From IMG/VR virus record IMGVR_UViG_3300038309_000008, positions 1-49,716 of that record: 49,716 bases of DNA, one strand, 5' to 3'. The first letter of the stretch is position 1. Every line of letters starts with the position of its first letter. The stretch is from a virus. The notes under the pieces were generated by a model that ran no database searches, was not told where the DNA came from, and worked only from the letters and a program-made list of their open reading frames with translations. Position numbers and translations under genes: made by a program. Below, one piece after another: positions 22,613 through 30,818 of the stretch.

Positions 22613-23908
22613 GTAATAACAACTATGGGAACAGGCGATTGGGTAACTGATCAGCGGCCTAAGAACTGGCGTCAGCAGATCTTGAAACTTTATCCTAACG
22701 GTCAGGCTCCATTGACTGCTATCCTATCTATGATGGGTTCGCAGAAGGTGGATGATCCTGAGTTTAACTGGTGGACTCAGGAGATGACTGCAGTTGGTGG
22801 TGCAGTCGCTGGGATCTATACGACTCCAGATCTTCTGACTGCCTACACTACTGGTGGTGTGGCTGGGGATACTCTGTATGCTCAGATCACTACCACTCTG
22901 GCCAATCGTATTCGTGAGGGTCATCAGATCCTTCTGCGTGATGCTAGTGACTATCGAGTTGACGTAGTTGGTAAAGTCACTGGTGTCACTCGTGGGACGA
23001 CTAACTCGGTGCTTGCTATTCGCTTGCTCGAGGCTGACAATAACTCTCCTGATCATGACCTGAGCGACTGCGATACGTTCAAGATCATCGGTAACATTAA
23101 CCCTGAGGGTGGCGAGATGCCTGACGCCATCGCTCTCAATCCTACAAAGGTCTACAATTATACGCAGATCTTCCGTACTCCGTTGAGTATCACTCGGACT
23201 GCGCGTAAGACTCGTCTTCGCACTCCGAATGATTATCAGAAGGCCAAGGCAGAGGCGTTGGAGATGCATTCGTGGGAGATGGAGCTGGCATTCTTGTGGG
23301 GTATTCGCACTGAGAATACTGGCGACAACGGTAAGCCTGAGCGCACCACTATGGGTGTGATCAACTTCATTCGCCAGTATGCTGCAGCCAACTGTGACGA
23401 TTACACCCTGAATACTGACTACACTGGTCAGGATTGGACAGTTGGTGGTGAGAACTGGCTTAAGGCTATGCTGGAGCAGATTTTTCGCTATGGTGCTGAA
23501 GAGAAGCTCTGCCTCTGCGGCTCAGGCTTCCTGCTCGGCATTGACAGACTCGCTCAGACGTCTGGCCAGATCAACATTCAGCCTGGACAAAAAACTTACG
23601 GTATGCAGATTCGTGAGTGGCTGACTCCGTTTGGGTCTATTTACATGAAGACTCATCCGCTGTTCAGCTATGACGCCACCACTCGCAACATGGCTGTGAT
23701 CTTGGAACCGAAGGAGTTGACGTACAAGTACATTGATGACACCAGCTTCTATGGTGAGAACTCTTCCAAGGCTCACCCTGAAGGTTATGGTCAGCGTCGG
23801 ATTGATGGGACTAATGAGGAGTACCTGACTGAGTGTGGACTTGAATTCGGTCTGGCTCAGAAGTGCGCTATCCTCAACGGTGTCGGTCTTGACAACGACT
23901 TGACTTAA
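22613..23908 (+). CDS. Major capsid protein, exon 2 (SU10/DUF5309-like)
   Basis: 431 residues from exon 2; with exon 1 the product would be 437. It resembles SU10-type (DUF5309) HK97-fold capsid proteins: GTGDWVTDQRPKNWRQQIL near the start, NPTKVYNYTQIFRTPLSI (about residue 180-200), then the spine region SWEMELAFLWGIRTE and the C-terminal ECGLEFGLAQKCA. Codon use is GC-richer than nearby genes, as in strongly expressed genes. A GTG at 22610 could be misread as the start; splicing gives a proper start with a strong ribosome site. Confidence 0.88.
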   Translation, partial: VITTMGTGDWVTDQRPKNWRQQILKLYPNGQAPLTAILSMMGSQKVDDPEFNWWTQEMTAVGGAVAGIYTTPDLLTAYTTGGVAGDTLYAQITTTLANRIREGHQILLRDASDYRVDVVGKVTGVTRGTTNSVLAIRLLEADNNSPDHDLSDCDTFKIIGNINPEGGEMPDAIALNPTKVYNYTQIFRTPLSITRTARKTRLRTPNDYQKAKAEALEMHSWEMELAFLWGIRTENTGDNGKPERTTMGVINFIRQYAAANCDDYTLNTDYTGQDWTVGGENWLKAMLEQIFRYGAEEKLCLCGSGFLLGIDRLAQTSGQINIQPGQKTYGMQIREWLTPFGSIYMKTHPLFSYDATTRNMAVILEPKELTYKYIDDTSFYGENSSKAHPEGYGQRRIDGTNEEYLTECGLEFGLAQKCAILNGVGLDNDLT

Positions 23909-23916
23909 ACAATGCT

Positions 23917-23948
23917 CTGTGGAGGGCTACCTCGGTGGTCCTCCACAG
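23917..23948 (+). terminator. Hairpin after the capsid gene, possible terminator
   Basis: CTGTGGAGG (23917-23925) pairs perfectly with CCTCCACAG (23940-23948). No T-run follows directly, so it may act as a partial terminator or a stabiliser of the capsid message. A palindromic element begins four bases later. Confidence 0.6.
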
Positions 23949-23951
23949 ACC

Positions 23952-23966
23952 GTTAAATTAATTAAC
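23952..23966. repeat. Dispersed palindromic element, copy 9
   Basis: GTTAAATTAATTAAC with GACC before and GGAG after. The GGAG is the ribosome site of the gene at 23977. Confidence 0.8.
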
Positions 23967-23976
23967 GGAGTGTATT

Positions 23977-24693
23977 ATGAACTTCGCTCAGGTAAAAGCA
24001 CTATTCAGACAAATGTCTGGTCGATATGACCTAGCAGATGATGACCCTGCTGAAGTCATAGATACACTTATAAACTCAGCTTCAAAGTTCCTTGACCGTA
24101 GAACTGAGATTCAAAAGTCTTATGGGATTCACTTTGCTTCATTGCTAGCTAATGGATTCAGGGTCACTTTTCCAATTTGTAGGGCTGTTAAAGAAGTATG
24201 GGTAGCTAGCACAACTAACAGATGGCAGTTGAAGAAGAAACCTGTGCAGGACATCTTAGTTGAATATCTTAGCTCTAATGACGATGTAGAGAGCGGCGAT
24301 GTCACATATTATTCACCTGTCATTACTAGGAAAATTCCTGAGAATGCTAACTTATCAAGCTTCTCATCTTACATGACTTACATTGATGTAACTATTGATC
24401 CTGAGCATGATAATAATGCTATAGTGGTTGCTCCTCCGACTGATGAAAACTTGATGGTTGAGATCAGAGGTCTGTTCTACTCAGCTGCATTATCTGATGA
24501 AGACGATGAAAACTATTGGACAGTCAATTATCCAACCTTGCTTGTAATGGCTACGTTGTATGAACTTGAAATATTTAACCAGAACAAATCCAAATCAGAT
24601 GCTTGGTACGACGCTATCAAAGAGCGCATTGTCCAACTTGGAATGGATCTCGTTGAGGAAGAAATCTCAGAGATCGATCAGATGGACGGATGA
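23977..24693 (+). CDS. Head-tail adaptor (neck) protein
   Basis: 238 residues. It starts with helices (FAQVKALFRQMSGRYDLAD, VIDTLINSASKFLDRR), has a beta-rich middle (DVTIDPEHDNNAIVVAPPTD) and ends with helices (LLVMATLYELEIFNQNKSKS). This is the pattern of podovirus and siphovirus adaptor proteins placed just after the capsid gene. It would join portal to tail. Confidence 0.7.
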   Translation: MNFAQVKALFRQMSGRYDLADDDPAEVIDTLINSASKFLDRRTEIQKSYGIHFASLLANGFRVTFPICRAVKEVWVASTTNRWQLKKKPVQDILVEYLSSNDDVESGDVTYYSPVITRKIPENANLSSFSSYMTYIDVTIDPEHDNNAIVVAPPTDENLMVEIRGLFYSAALSDEDDENYWTVNYPTLLVMATLYELEIFNQNKSKSDAWYDAIKERIVQLGMDLVEEEISEIDQMDG

Positions 24694-24749
24694 TAACTAT
24701 TAACAGGTCAACATCACGCTGATATGGATCAGCTTGCCAGGAGGCAAGA

Positions 24750-25085
24750 ATGACACCTGAAGAAAAAGAACTCTTGATTAACGAAGTCATCGAACGGGTA
24801 ATGTTAAAGATGCCAGAGATTGTGGGGAACCTTATGGCTAATCATGCTGCTATGATTAAGATTAATAAGAAGTTTTACAGTGACTATCCTGAGTTTAAAG
24901 ACCACAAACAGGTGGTTATGTCTGTGGTTGAAGAAGTAGACGGATCTGACGTTTCGCAGAGTCTTGAAAGTATTATGAGAAAAGCAGTACCTGAGATTAG
25001 AAGACGCATTAAGATGGTTAACTCACTTAACATGACTGAAGTTAAGAAGCCGAACCTTAATGATGCTAATGGAGCATTGTTATGA
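24750..25085 (+). CDS. Hypothetical virion-region protein (111 aa)
   Basis: Helical and Met/Lys-rich (ELLINEVIERVMLKMPEIVG, YPEFKDHKQVVMSVVEEVDG). CAGGAGGCAAGA precedes the ATG; the end overlaps the next gene by ATGA. Its place between adaptor and tail genes suggests a neck or tail assembly role; no family recognised. Confidence 0.65.
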   Translation: MTPEEKELLINEVIERVMLKMPEIVGNLMANHAAMIKINKKFYSDYPEFKDHKQVVMSVVEEVDGSDVSQSLESIMRKAVPEIRRRIKMVNSLNMTEVKKPNLNDANGALL

Positions 25086-25570
25086 CTGTATTAAGAGATG
25101 GAACATTTACTCATACGATCCAGTCAGAGTCACTTGTCAGAGGACTGCGGCCGAGTAAGCGGGTACCAAGAAACTCTGAATACCTAATCGAATGCTCTGG
25201 CGCTGTAGGCAAGGATGGAGTGCTACAAGTAGTTGATAACTTAAACGATGATCGAGTAAACACTGCTGCCATCACAGACGGATTTCCATACCCTCAGTTA
25301 TTCATGTTAACTAATGTAACTATCATATGTGGAGAGACTGACATTTACGAGTATAATGGAACACTTACTCACATGATAGGTCCTGTTGCAGCTGGGCAGA
25401 AATGGACAGTTCTTGACTTCTACGAATACATATTCTTGAGTAATGGAGTAGTCAATGTAATTAGAGACTCGTCTGGAACATATGCTCTTGATACAGATCA
25501 GCCACTAGCAACTGCTGCTTGTAACTATAATGGCCAAGCTATAATTGGTGTTCCTTTAGGTGCTATATGA
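25082..25570 (+). CDS. Probable tail/stopper protein (162 aa)
   Basis: Beta-rich, with LRDGTFTHTIQSESLVRGLR and GLRPSKRVPRNSEYLIECSG. Similar sequences occur at the start of podovirus tail proteins that bind the neck. Coupled by ATGA overlaps to both neighbours. Assignment is tentative. Confidence 0.6.
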   Translation: MTVLRDGTFTHTIQSESLVRGLRPSKRVPRNSEYLIECSGAVGKDGVLQVVDNLNDDRVNTAAITDGFPYPQLFMLTNVTIICGETDIYEYNGTLTHMIGPVAAGQKWTVLDFYEYIFLSNGVVNVIRDSSGTYALDTDQPLATAACNYNGQAIIGVPLGAI

Positions 25571-26484
25571 GCTGGATTGATGATAAAGGTCTCGGACCTG
25601 CTCCATGGAAATATACTGGATCACAAGGGCCTGAACAGTGGAATTTTTCTAAACAGTCAAGTAAGCTAGGTTATATAAATAATCCTCATTGGACCGACGA
25701 GCCTGCATCACTTGATAAACATAGTCCTTGTGGATACTGGTATAATGGTGATCCAGGTGGTCCCATTTCACCTACAGGATGGAACGGTCTATTTTTTACA
25801 GTTGGTCCGATTGGTAAGGGTCCTGATGGAGATGGGACATACGATTTTGGTAATTTTTGGGACGCTACCCAGGACCCAGGCGTTCCAGATGGGTCCATCC
25901 TGTTAGTGTATGACTACACAAGAATAACAAACGTTTATGGATCATTCTCAAAGAACTTGTTTGTTCGAGGCGTTGGCGAGACTCCAATATCCGTATATAT
26001 GAGCGGCGAGTCTGCATATCCGTCTCTATGGCTTAACGGGCAAAGCAATATCATATTCGAGAACCTGCATTTGATCGGGTCTGGATTATGGCATAGCGTC
26101 ATTAGCGGGTCCAGTAGTGATGTCACCTGCATAGTAAATAAATGCTTTTTAGATCCAATAAACGAAAACTGGTGCGTCGAGGATTATAGTGCCGGGTCGC
26201 TTACGCTAAGAAATTGCAAATTGGCAAGATATATATCACCACCGTGGGATAATCCTCAATTTAGATACTGTGACCTTTCAAAGATAAATCTTGTCGGGGT
26301 TGAATTTTATCCAAATCTTTCGATGACATTCGGACACAACACAGGGTCTTTTAGCGCCTCAGACTATGTTGAAGATCCAACGGTTGGATATGGATACGAT
26401 TACGGAGATTTAATAATTTCAGACGAGTTTTTAGCCTACTATGGGTATTGCTGGACGAATCCAATTCCTGGGAGTTGTCCATGA
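25567..26484 (+). CDS. Beta-helix-like tail spike/appendage protein
   Basis: 305 residues, Gly/Trp/Tyr-rich. The second half has repeated short strands with Asn/Cys (NIIFENLHLIGSGLW, VTCIVNKCFLDP, LTLRNCKLARYI), as in right-handed parallel beta-helix proteins of the pectate-lyase kind. It is probably a tail spike or receptor-binding appendage. Codon use differs somewhat from the flanking genes, so it may have been exchanged between phages. Confidence 0.6.
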   Translation: MSWIDDKGLGPAPWKYTGSQGPEQWNFSKQSSKLGYINNPHWTDEPASLDKHSPCGYWYNGDPGGPISPTGWNGLFFTVGPIGKGPDGDGTYDFGNFWDATQDPGVPDGSILLVYDYTRITNVYGSFSKNLFVRGVGETPISVYMSGESAYPSLWLNGQSNIIFENLHLIGSGLWHSVISGSSSDVTCIVNKCFLDPINENWCVEDYSAGSLTLRNCKLARYISPPWDNPQFRYCDLSKINLVGVEFYPNLSMTFGHNTGSFSASDYVEDPTVGYGYDYGDLIISDEFLAYYGYCWTNPIPGSCP

Positions 26485-26553
26485 AATAATTATCTTAAAT
26501 AGGATAGTGAGCATTTTCAATGTTTTTACAATATAAACTATTGGAGGAAAGAA

Positions 26554-26979
26554 ATGGCTAATCAAGCTTCTAATCACATTAAGTACTTGCTTGCTACTAA
26601 GGCTATTAGTTTCAGCGCTGACACTTTCAAAATCATCTTGATGCAGTCTGGCTTTGTGTTTGACAAAGATGCTCATGAAGAGTATTCCGATGTTAGTGGT
26701 AATGAACTGGCTACAGCCAATGGTTATACGACAGGTGGTAATACACTGGCTGGTGTAGCTGTCACTGAAGATGATGTAGATGATCGCTGTGAAGTCACAT
26801 GGAATAATGTGACTTGGACAGCTACAACTGGACCTATTGGACCTGCTTGTGGAGCTATTATCTATGACGACACAGTTGCTAATGATCCTATTGTTGGTTG
26901 GCTTGATTTTACTACTGACTATACACAAGCAGCTGGTGGTACTATGACGTTGAATAGTATTGAGGTCAGACTTTCCTAG
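26554..26979 (+). CDS. Probable tail/fibre structural protein (141 aa)
   Basis: Beta-rich (HIKYLLATKAISFSADTFKI, EVTWNNVTWTAT, IIYDDTVANDPIVGWLDF). Proteins of this type, with a short N-terminal helix and this strand order, are common virion components in podoviruses. TTGGAGGAAAGAA precedes the ATG. Exact location on the virion is unknown. Confidence 0.6.
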   Translation: MANQASNHIKYLLATKAISFSADTFKIILMQSGFVFDKDAHEEYSDVSGNELATANGYTTGGNTLAGVAVTEDDVDDRCEVTWNNVTWTATTGPIGPACGAIIYDDTVANDPIVGWLDFTTDYTQAAGGTMTLNSIEVRLS

Positions 26980-26987
26980 GAGGAGCT

Positions 26988-28256
26988 ATGACTACATTAG
27001 CGCCTACGACTTTAGCGACAACAGTAGCTCCCTCTACAATTGCTTCAACTACGTTAGCGCCTACCACTATGTTAACAACATTAGCTCCTACTACTACGCT
27101 AACTACTCTTGCACCAACTACAGCTGGTCCTGATACGGATATTACACTTGATCCTATTGAAATTGAGTTTTCATTTTACTTCACTGGCAGTACTTCAACA
27201 CCTATCTCATTTGATCCAGCACTTAGTACGTATAAGACACTTAGTCCATTAGTTATTACAATTAGTGTAGAAGGAAGTAATAGCAATCTTGGAATTGTGT
27301 TAGATCCTATTGAAATTACTCTATCGCAAGAAGGTAGTCTGTGTAGTGGAGAGGTAATTGAGACTAGTCCAATATATATTTATATAACTCCGTCATTTGA
27401 CTCTGTGCTGACTCCACAGTTAGTAGCTGCATTTGTTAGGTGGAGTAAGATTGGTTCGCTAGACTTTGAATTAGACAATACAAACGTAGCTGGCTACAGA
27501 CCTATGGACTGGCCTGGAGCTGTGTATGAGATTAAGAAGTTAGGTAAGCTAGCTATCGTATATGGGTCTGGTGGTATTAGTGCTATGATACCAAGTGGAA
27601 TTTCATACGGATTAGATAATGTTCATCCACTAGGAATCAAAAACAAGGGAGCAGTAGCTGGAGATTCAAAAAAGCACTTCTTTGTTGATAGCTCTGACAA
27701 CTTATATGTATTGCTAAGTGATGGGTTAAAGAAGCTTGGATATGAAGAATATCTTAGCTTGATGACAACTATAACATTGTCATATGATAAGAATAATAGT
27801 CTTGTTTACATCTGTGATGGAACCTATGGATTTATATATGAGTTTGAGTCTGGCAGCTTCGGCGAAGGCCCAGTTAATGTAACTGGGATTGATAGTGATG
27901 AAAGTGGAATGTTAGTTGTAAGTGACATAGATATTGCAGAACCTGTGTTTGAAGTGTGCACAGACATCTATGATTTTGGAACGAGGAAGCCTAAGACTAT
28001 TTATGCTATTGAAGTAGGGTCTAACTTAGCACAGCGTCTTTATGTGTCAGTTGAGTATAGGACAAGTTATAGAGACGACTTTAAGCAAATAGGATGGTTT
28101 TTAGTTAATCCAAATGGAAAGGCATTTCCAAGATGCTACGGTGTTGAGTTTAGGTTTCGGCTGAAGTCAGAGATTTACGAATACTTTGAAATTGACTATA
28201 TCAAGATCAAGGGACATATTCATGGATACTCGTTTCTTGATACGGCTGTAGGTTAG
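26988..28256 (+). CDS. Virion protein with N-terminal PTT stalk
   Basis: 422 residues. The first 45 are Thr/Pro repeats (TTLAPTTLATTVAPS onward), then a spacer with two related strands (LDPIEIEFSFYFTG, LDPIEITLSQEGS). The C-terminal 300 residues are beta-rich with propeller-like blades (LYVLLSDGLKKLG, NSLVYICDGTYGFIYEF). It may be a tail-tip or fibre protein on a glycosylatable stalk. AGGAGGAGCT precedes the ATG. Confidence 0.65.
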   Translation: MTTLAPTTLATTVAPSTIASTTLAPTTMLTTLAPTTTLTTLAPTTAGPDTDITLDPIEIEFSFYFTGSTSTPISFDPALSTYKTLSPLVITISVEGSNSNLGIVLDPIEITLSQEGSLCSGEVIETSPIYIYITPSFDSVLTPQLVAAFVRWSKIGSLDFELDNTNVAGYRPMDWPGAVYEIKKLGKLAIVYGSGGISAMIPSGISYGLDNVHPLGIKNKGAVAGDSKKHFFVDSSDNLYVLLSDGLKKLGYEEYLSLMTTITLSYDKNNSLVYICDGTYGFIYEFESGSFGEGPVNVTGIDSDESGMLVVSDIDIAEPVFEVCTDIYDFGTRKPKTIYAIEVGSNLAQRLYVSVEYRTSYRDDFKQIGWFLVNPNGKAFPRCYGVEFRFRLKSEIYEYFEIDYIKIKGHIHGYSFLDTAVG

Positions 28257-28264
28257 GAGGGAAG

Positions 28265-28699
28265 ATGCTGATTAAACTTTTACCTGATCAGATACCACAG
28301 TTTTGGGAAGCTATTAAGTATGCAGCAGTGAAAGCCGAAGGAGTTGAGGAAGAGAATATTCCTTATTATGTTAATAACTTATTATACATGCTTTTGAGTA
28401 ACAAGGCTACTTGCCTTGTTAAACTCAACAATGAAAGAAAGTTCATTGGACTTACAATAGTGCAAGTAGTTAATGATGAAGCTAGGAATGGTCTAACTAT
28501 GTTCCAGCGCGTAGTTTATGCTTATGAGAGTTCATCGCTGGATGATTGGAAAGACACGATAAAAGAATTTAAAAAGTTCGCTATAAGTCTTGGATGTAAG
28601 TATTGGTCAGGCTGGGCATCTAATGAACAGATGGCAAAGATATGTGAGCTTGCTGGTGGTAAGAGGCAAGCTACTCAATATGTAATTAAACTTGATTGA
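28265..28699 (+). CDS. GNAT-like virion-region protein (144 aa)
   Basis: The layout AFxEGIxLTIVQ-like (here FIGLTIVQVVNDE), FKKFAISLGCKYWSGW and a C-terminal strand (YVIKLD) fit the GNAT acyltransferase fold. GNAT-like proteins without known activity occur among podovirus internal virion genes. The acetyl-CoA loop is not convincing, so it may be inactive. TAGGAGGGAAG precedes the ATG. Confidence 0.55.
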   Translation: MLIKLLPDQIPQFWEAIKYAAVKAEGVEEENIPYYVNNLLYMLLSNKATCLVKLNNERKFIGLTIVQVVNDEARNGLTMFQRVVYAYESSSLDDWKDTIKEFKKFAISLGCKYWSGWASNEQMAKICELAGGKRQATQYVIKLD

Positions 28700-28708
28700 T
28701 GGAGGTGT

Positions 28709-29611
28709 ATGATGGGTGGAGGTGGTGGTGGAGACGTTCCGGCCAATACGACTAGTGTCACTACATCTCATTTAGCACCTTATATTGAGGCAGCACACCA
28801 GGCTATCATTAATACTTCGTCTGGACAGTTAGTTACTGCATTAGCTGCTGATAATCCATATGAGGTTGATGACCTGGATTTTGATGATGCTTTCTTCGGT
28901 GCAGGATATGCGCTGACAAGCTTTCCTGCCCTCTATGATATGTTTGGAAAGTTCATGGCTGGGCTGGATATAGATGTGCTGTTTACACAGATCTTTAATG
29001 ACACTGTGAACAGTACAGTTATTTCAGATGCTGTTAGTGCACAAGCTGAAATGCTCAGTGATGACATTGAAGAAGATGTGTTGCCTAGGTTTGAAGCTGG
29101 AATGAGGGATATTAATTCGGTAGTTGCAAGTACCTTTGTCGTTGGCAGGTCGTTGATTGAAGCTAAGAGGTTGAAAGATATTTCGTCATATGAAGCTGGG
29201 CTTAGAGTCGGTGCAATGCCGCTTGCCACTGAACGTCATGCGAAGCATTTAGAGTGGAACAAGTCAGTTGTAATGGCTCACGCTGAGTTTCTGAAATTCT
29301 ACATATTGCATAAGACTGAACTAGACGATAGAGAAATGGAGATAGATGCTAAGAAAATCTTGTGGCCGTTTACTGTGCTTAGCAATCATGCTAATATAGT
29401 TAGTGCGACAACACCTGGCGCTGGTACTTCTTCAACAACTACAAGTGGTGGAGCTAGTAAATCAGGGACTGCACAAGCACTCGGTAATACAGTAGCCGGT
29501 GCCGGACTTGGATATATGGCAGGTAATGCTGGATTGATGGGAGCTTCTGTAGGAGGTCCTTGGGGAGCTGTTATTGGTGGAGCTGTTGGACTTGCTATGT
29601 CATTGTTTTAA
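28709..29611 (+). CDS. Internal virion protein with C-terminal glycine-zipper segment
   Basis: 300 residues. A Gly run opens it (MMGGGGGG). Helical middle (SAQAEMLSDDIEEDV, YEAGLRVGAMPLATERHAKH). The last 40 residues are a Gly/Ala membrane-active zipper (GLGYMAGNAGLMG, GPWGAVIGGAVGLAM). Such proteins are ejected with the DNA and help form the channel through the cell envelope in podoviruses. TGGAGGTGT precedes the ATG. Confidence 0.7.
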   Translation: MMGGGGGGDVPANTTSVTTSHLAPYIEAAHQAIINTSSGQLVTALAADNPYEVDDLDFDDAFFGAGYALTSFPALYDMFGKFMAGLDIDVLFTQIFNDTVNSTVISDAVSAQAEMLSDDIEEDVLPRFEAGMRDINSVVASTFVVGRSLIEAKRLKDISSYEAGLRVGAMPLATERHAKHLEWNKSVVMAHAEFLKFYILHKTELDDREMEIDAKKILWPFTVLSNHANIVSATTPGAGTSSTTTSGGASKSGTAQALGNTVAGAGLGYMAGNAGLMGASVGGPWGAVIGGAVGLAMSLF

Positions 29612-29615
29612 GATC

Positions 29616-29630
29616 GTTAATTAATTTAAC
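29616..29630. repeat. Dispersed palindromic element, copy 10
   Basis: GTTAATTAATTTAAC with AGATC before and GGAG after. GGAG is the ribosome site of the gene at 29643. Confidence 0.85.
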
Positions 29631-29642
29631 GGAGGTGTTAAA

Positions 29643-30818
29643 ATGGATCCTATGTTGATAGCTTATCTTGCCACTCAGCTCGGTGGTAACATAGCTGGTG
29701 AGTATGATAAGTCTGGTAATAAAACTTTTGCGGCTGGAGCCAGAGATGCTTATACACCATTTTATCAGGCTAGCCAGTTTCAGAACATGATGCAGAAGTG
29801 GCTAGGTGGTGGTGCGTCTATTAAGCTTGACAAAGACACGTTCAAGCTTGATATGCCTACTACTGCTTTTAGTCAAGGTTTAGGTGGTACTACATCTAAC
29901 ACACTTACAAACACACCTAGTGGAATTAGTTCTCCTGATCTGCAGAAGGCAGTTATGACTGCTAGTCCTAACACTGGACAGTCTGAATCTATTCAGACAG
30001 GCAATGGAGGTATGCAGTCTGCTCTTCCATTCTTATTTAAGTCTATGCTAGGAGGATCTGGCCTGGGCCCTTCTAACAGCCTTCCAGAAATTCCCCTCAC
30101 CGGTCTGGTTGGCTTGACGCCTGATCACTTGGCGCAGGTGATGAAGATGAAGATGATGCAGGAGCAGCTTGGGCAGAGTCAGCAAGAGATTAATGCTAAG
30201 AATTTTAACAATTTGTTAGACTACAATGCTCAGATGTCTAAGATTAATCAGCAGGCCCCTGTTACAGTTCCAGGACTTGGACCTGTTAGCCTTGAATTTT
30301 GGAAGTCTATGCCAAGTGATGATAGAGAGTATGCACTGTATTATAGTATGGCTACGAAGCTTGGCGATTCAGACATTATGTCTAGAAATGAATACTTGAA
30401 TCAGGCACCGACTGATAGGGAAAAATTTCTGAGAGCATATATGAAAGATCCTGCACTGAAAACTGCAGCACTTGAGTTGGCAAGAGAGAGTAGAACCAGT
30501 ATCTCACTTGGTGAGAAGTTACAGTATGCTAAAACAGTTGAAGATATTAAAAACAGAGCTGACTTGAATAGTACAAAGTTAGCTAACGATGTTAATTCAA
30601 AGTGGTCATCGTCTGAGGAAGCTAAGAATCTGTGGACAGTCAGTGATCCTAAGGAGCGCAAGAAAGCTGAGATAATTGGGAAGGAGAAGTTAGTAGTTGA
30701 ATACATTACGTCTACAGGTGGTAAGATAGTTGGCAAACCTACTATGGAAGGTAGGACTAGAGTATACCAGATTGAATATCCTGATGGAGAGAAGAAAGAG
30801 GTGAGATATGCCTTCTGA
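29643..30818 (+). CDS. Internal virion/ejection protein (391 aa)
   Basis: Starts with a small membrane-like region (MLIAYLATQLGGNIAGEYDK), continues with Gly/Ser/Thr linkers and long helices rich in Met/Gln (MKMKMMQEQLGQSQQEINAK). The position between two other ejected-type proteins suggests it is the second internal protein. It overlaps the next gene by 11 bases. No family named with confidence. Confidence 0.6.
   Translation: MDPMLIAYLATQLGGNIAGEYDKSGNKTFAAGARDAYTPFYQASQFQNMMQKWLGGGASIKLDKDTFKLDMPTTAFSQGLGGTTSNTLTNTPSGISSPDLQKAVMTASPNTGQSESIQTGNGGMQSALPFLFKSMLGGSGLGPSNSLPEIPLTGLVGLTPDHLAQVMKMKMMQEQLGQSQQEINAKNFNNLLDYNAQMSKINQQAPVTVPGLGPVSLEFWKSMPSDDREYALYYSMATKLGDSDIMSRNEYLNQAPTDREKFLRAYMKDPALKTAALELARESRTSISLGEKLQYAKTVEDIKNRADLNSTKLANDVNSKWSSSEEAKNLWTVSDPKERKKAEIIGKEKLVVEYITSTGGKIVGKPTMEGRTRVYQIEYPDGEKKEVRYAF

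Noticed and set aside
22610-23908. Capsid gene starting at GTG 22610
   Set aside because: No ribosome site precedes it, the td-like intron ends there, and exon 1 at 21753 has a strong site and joins in frame.
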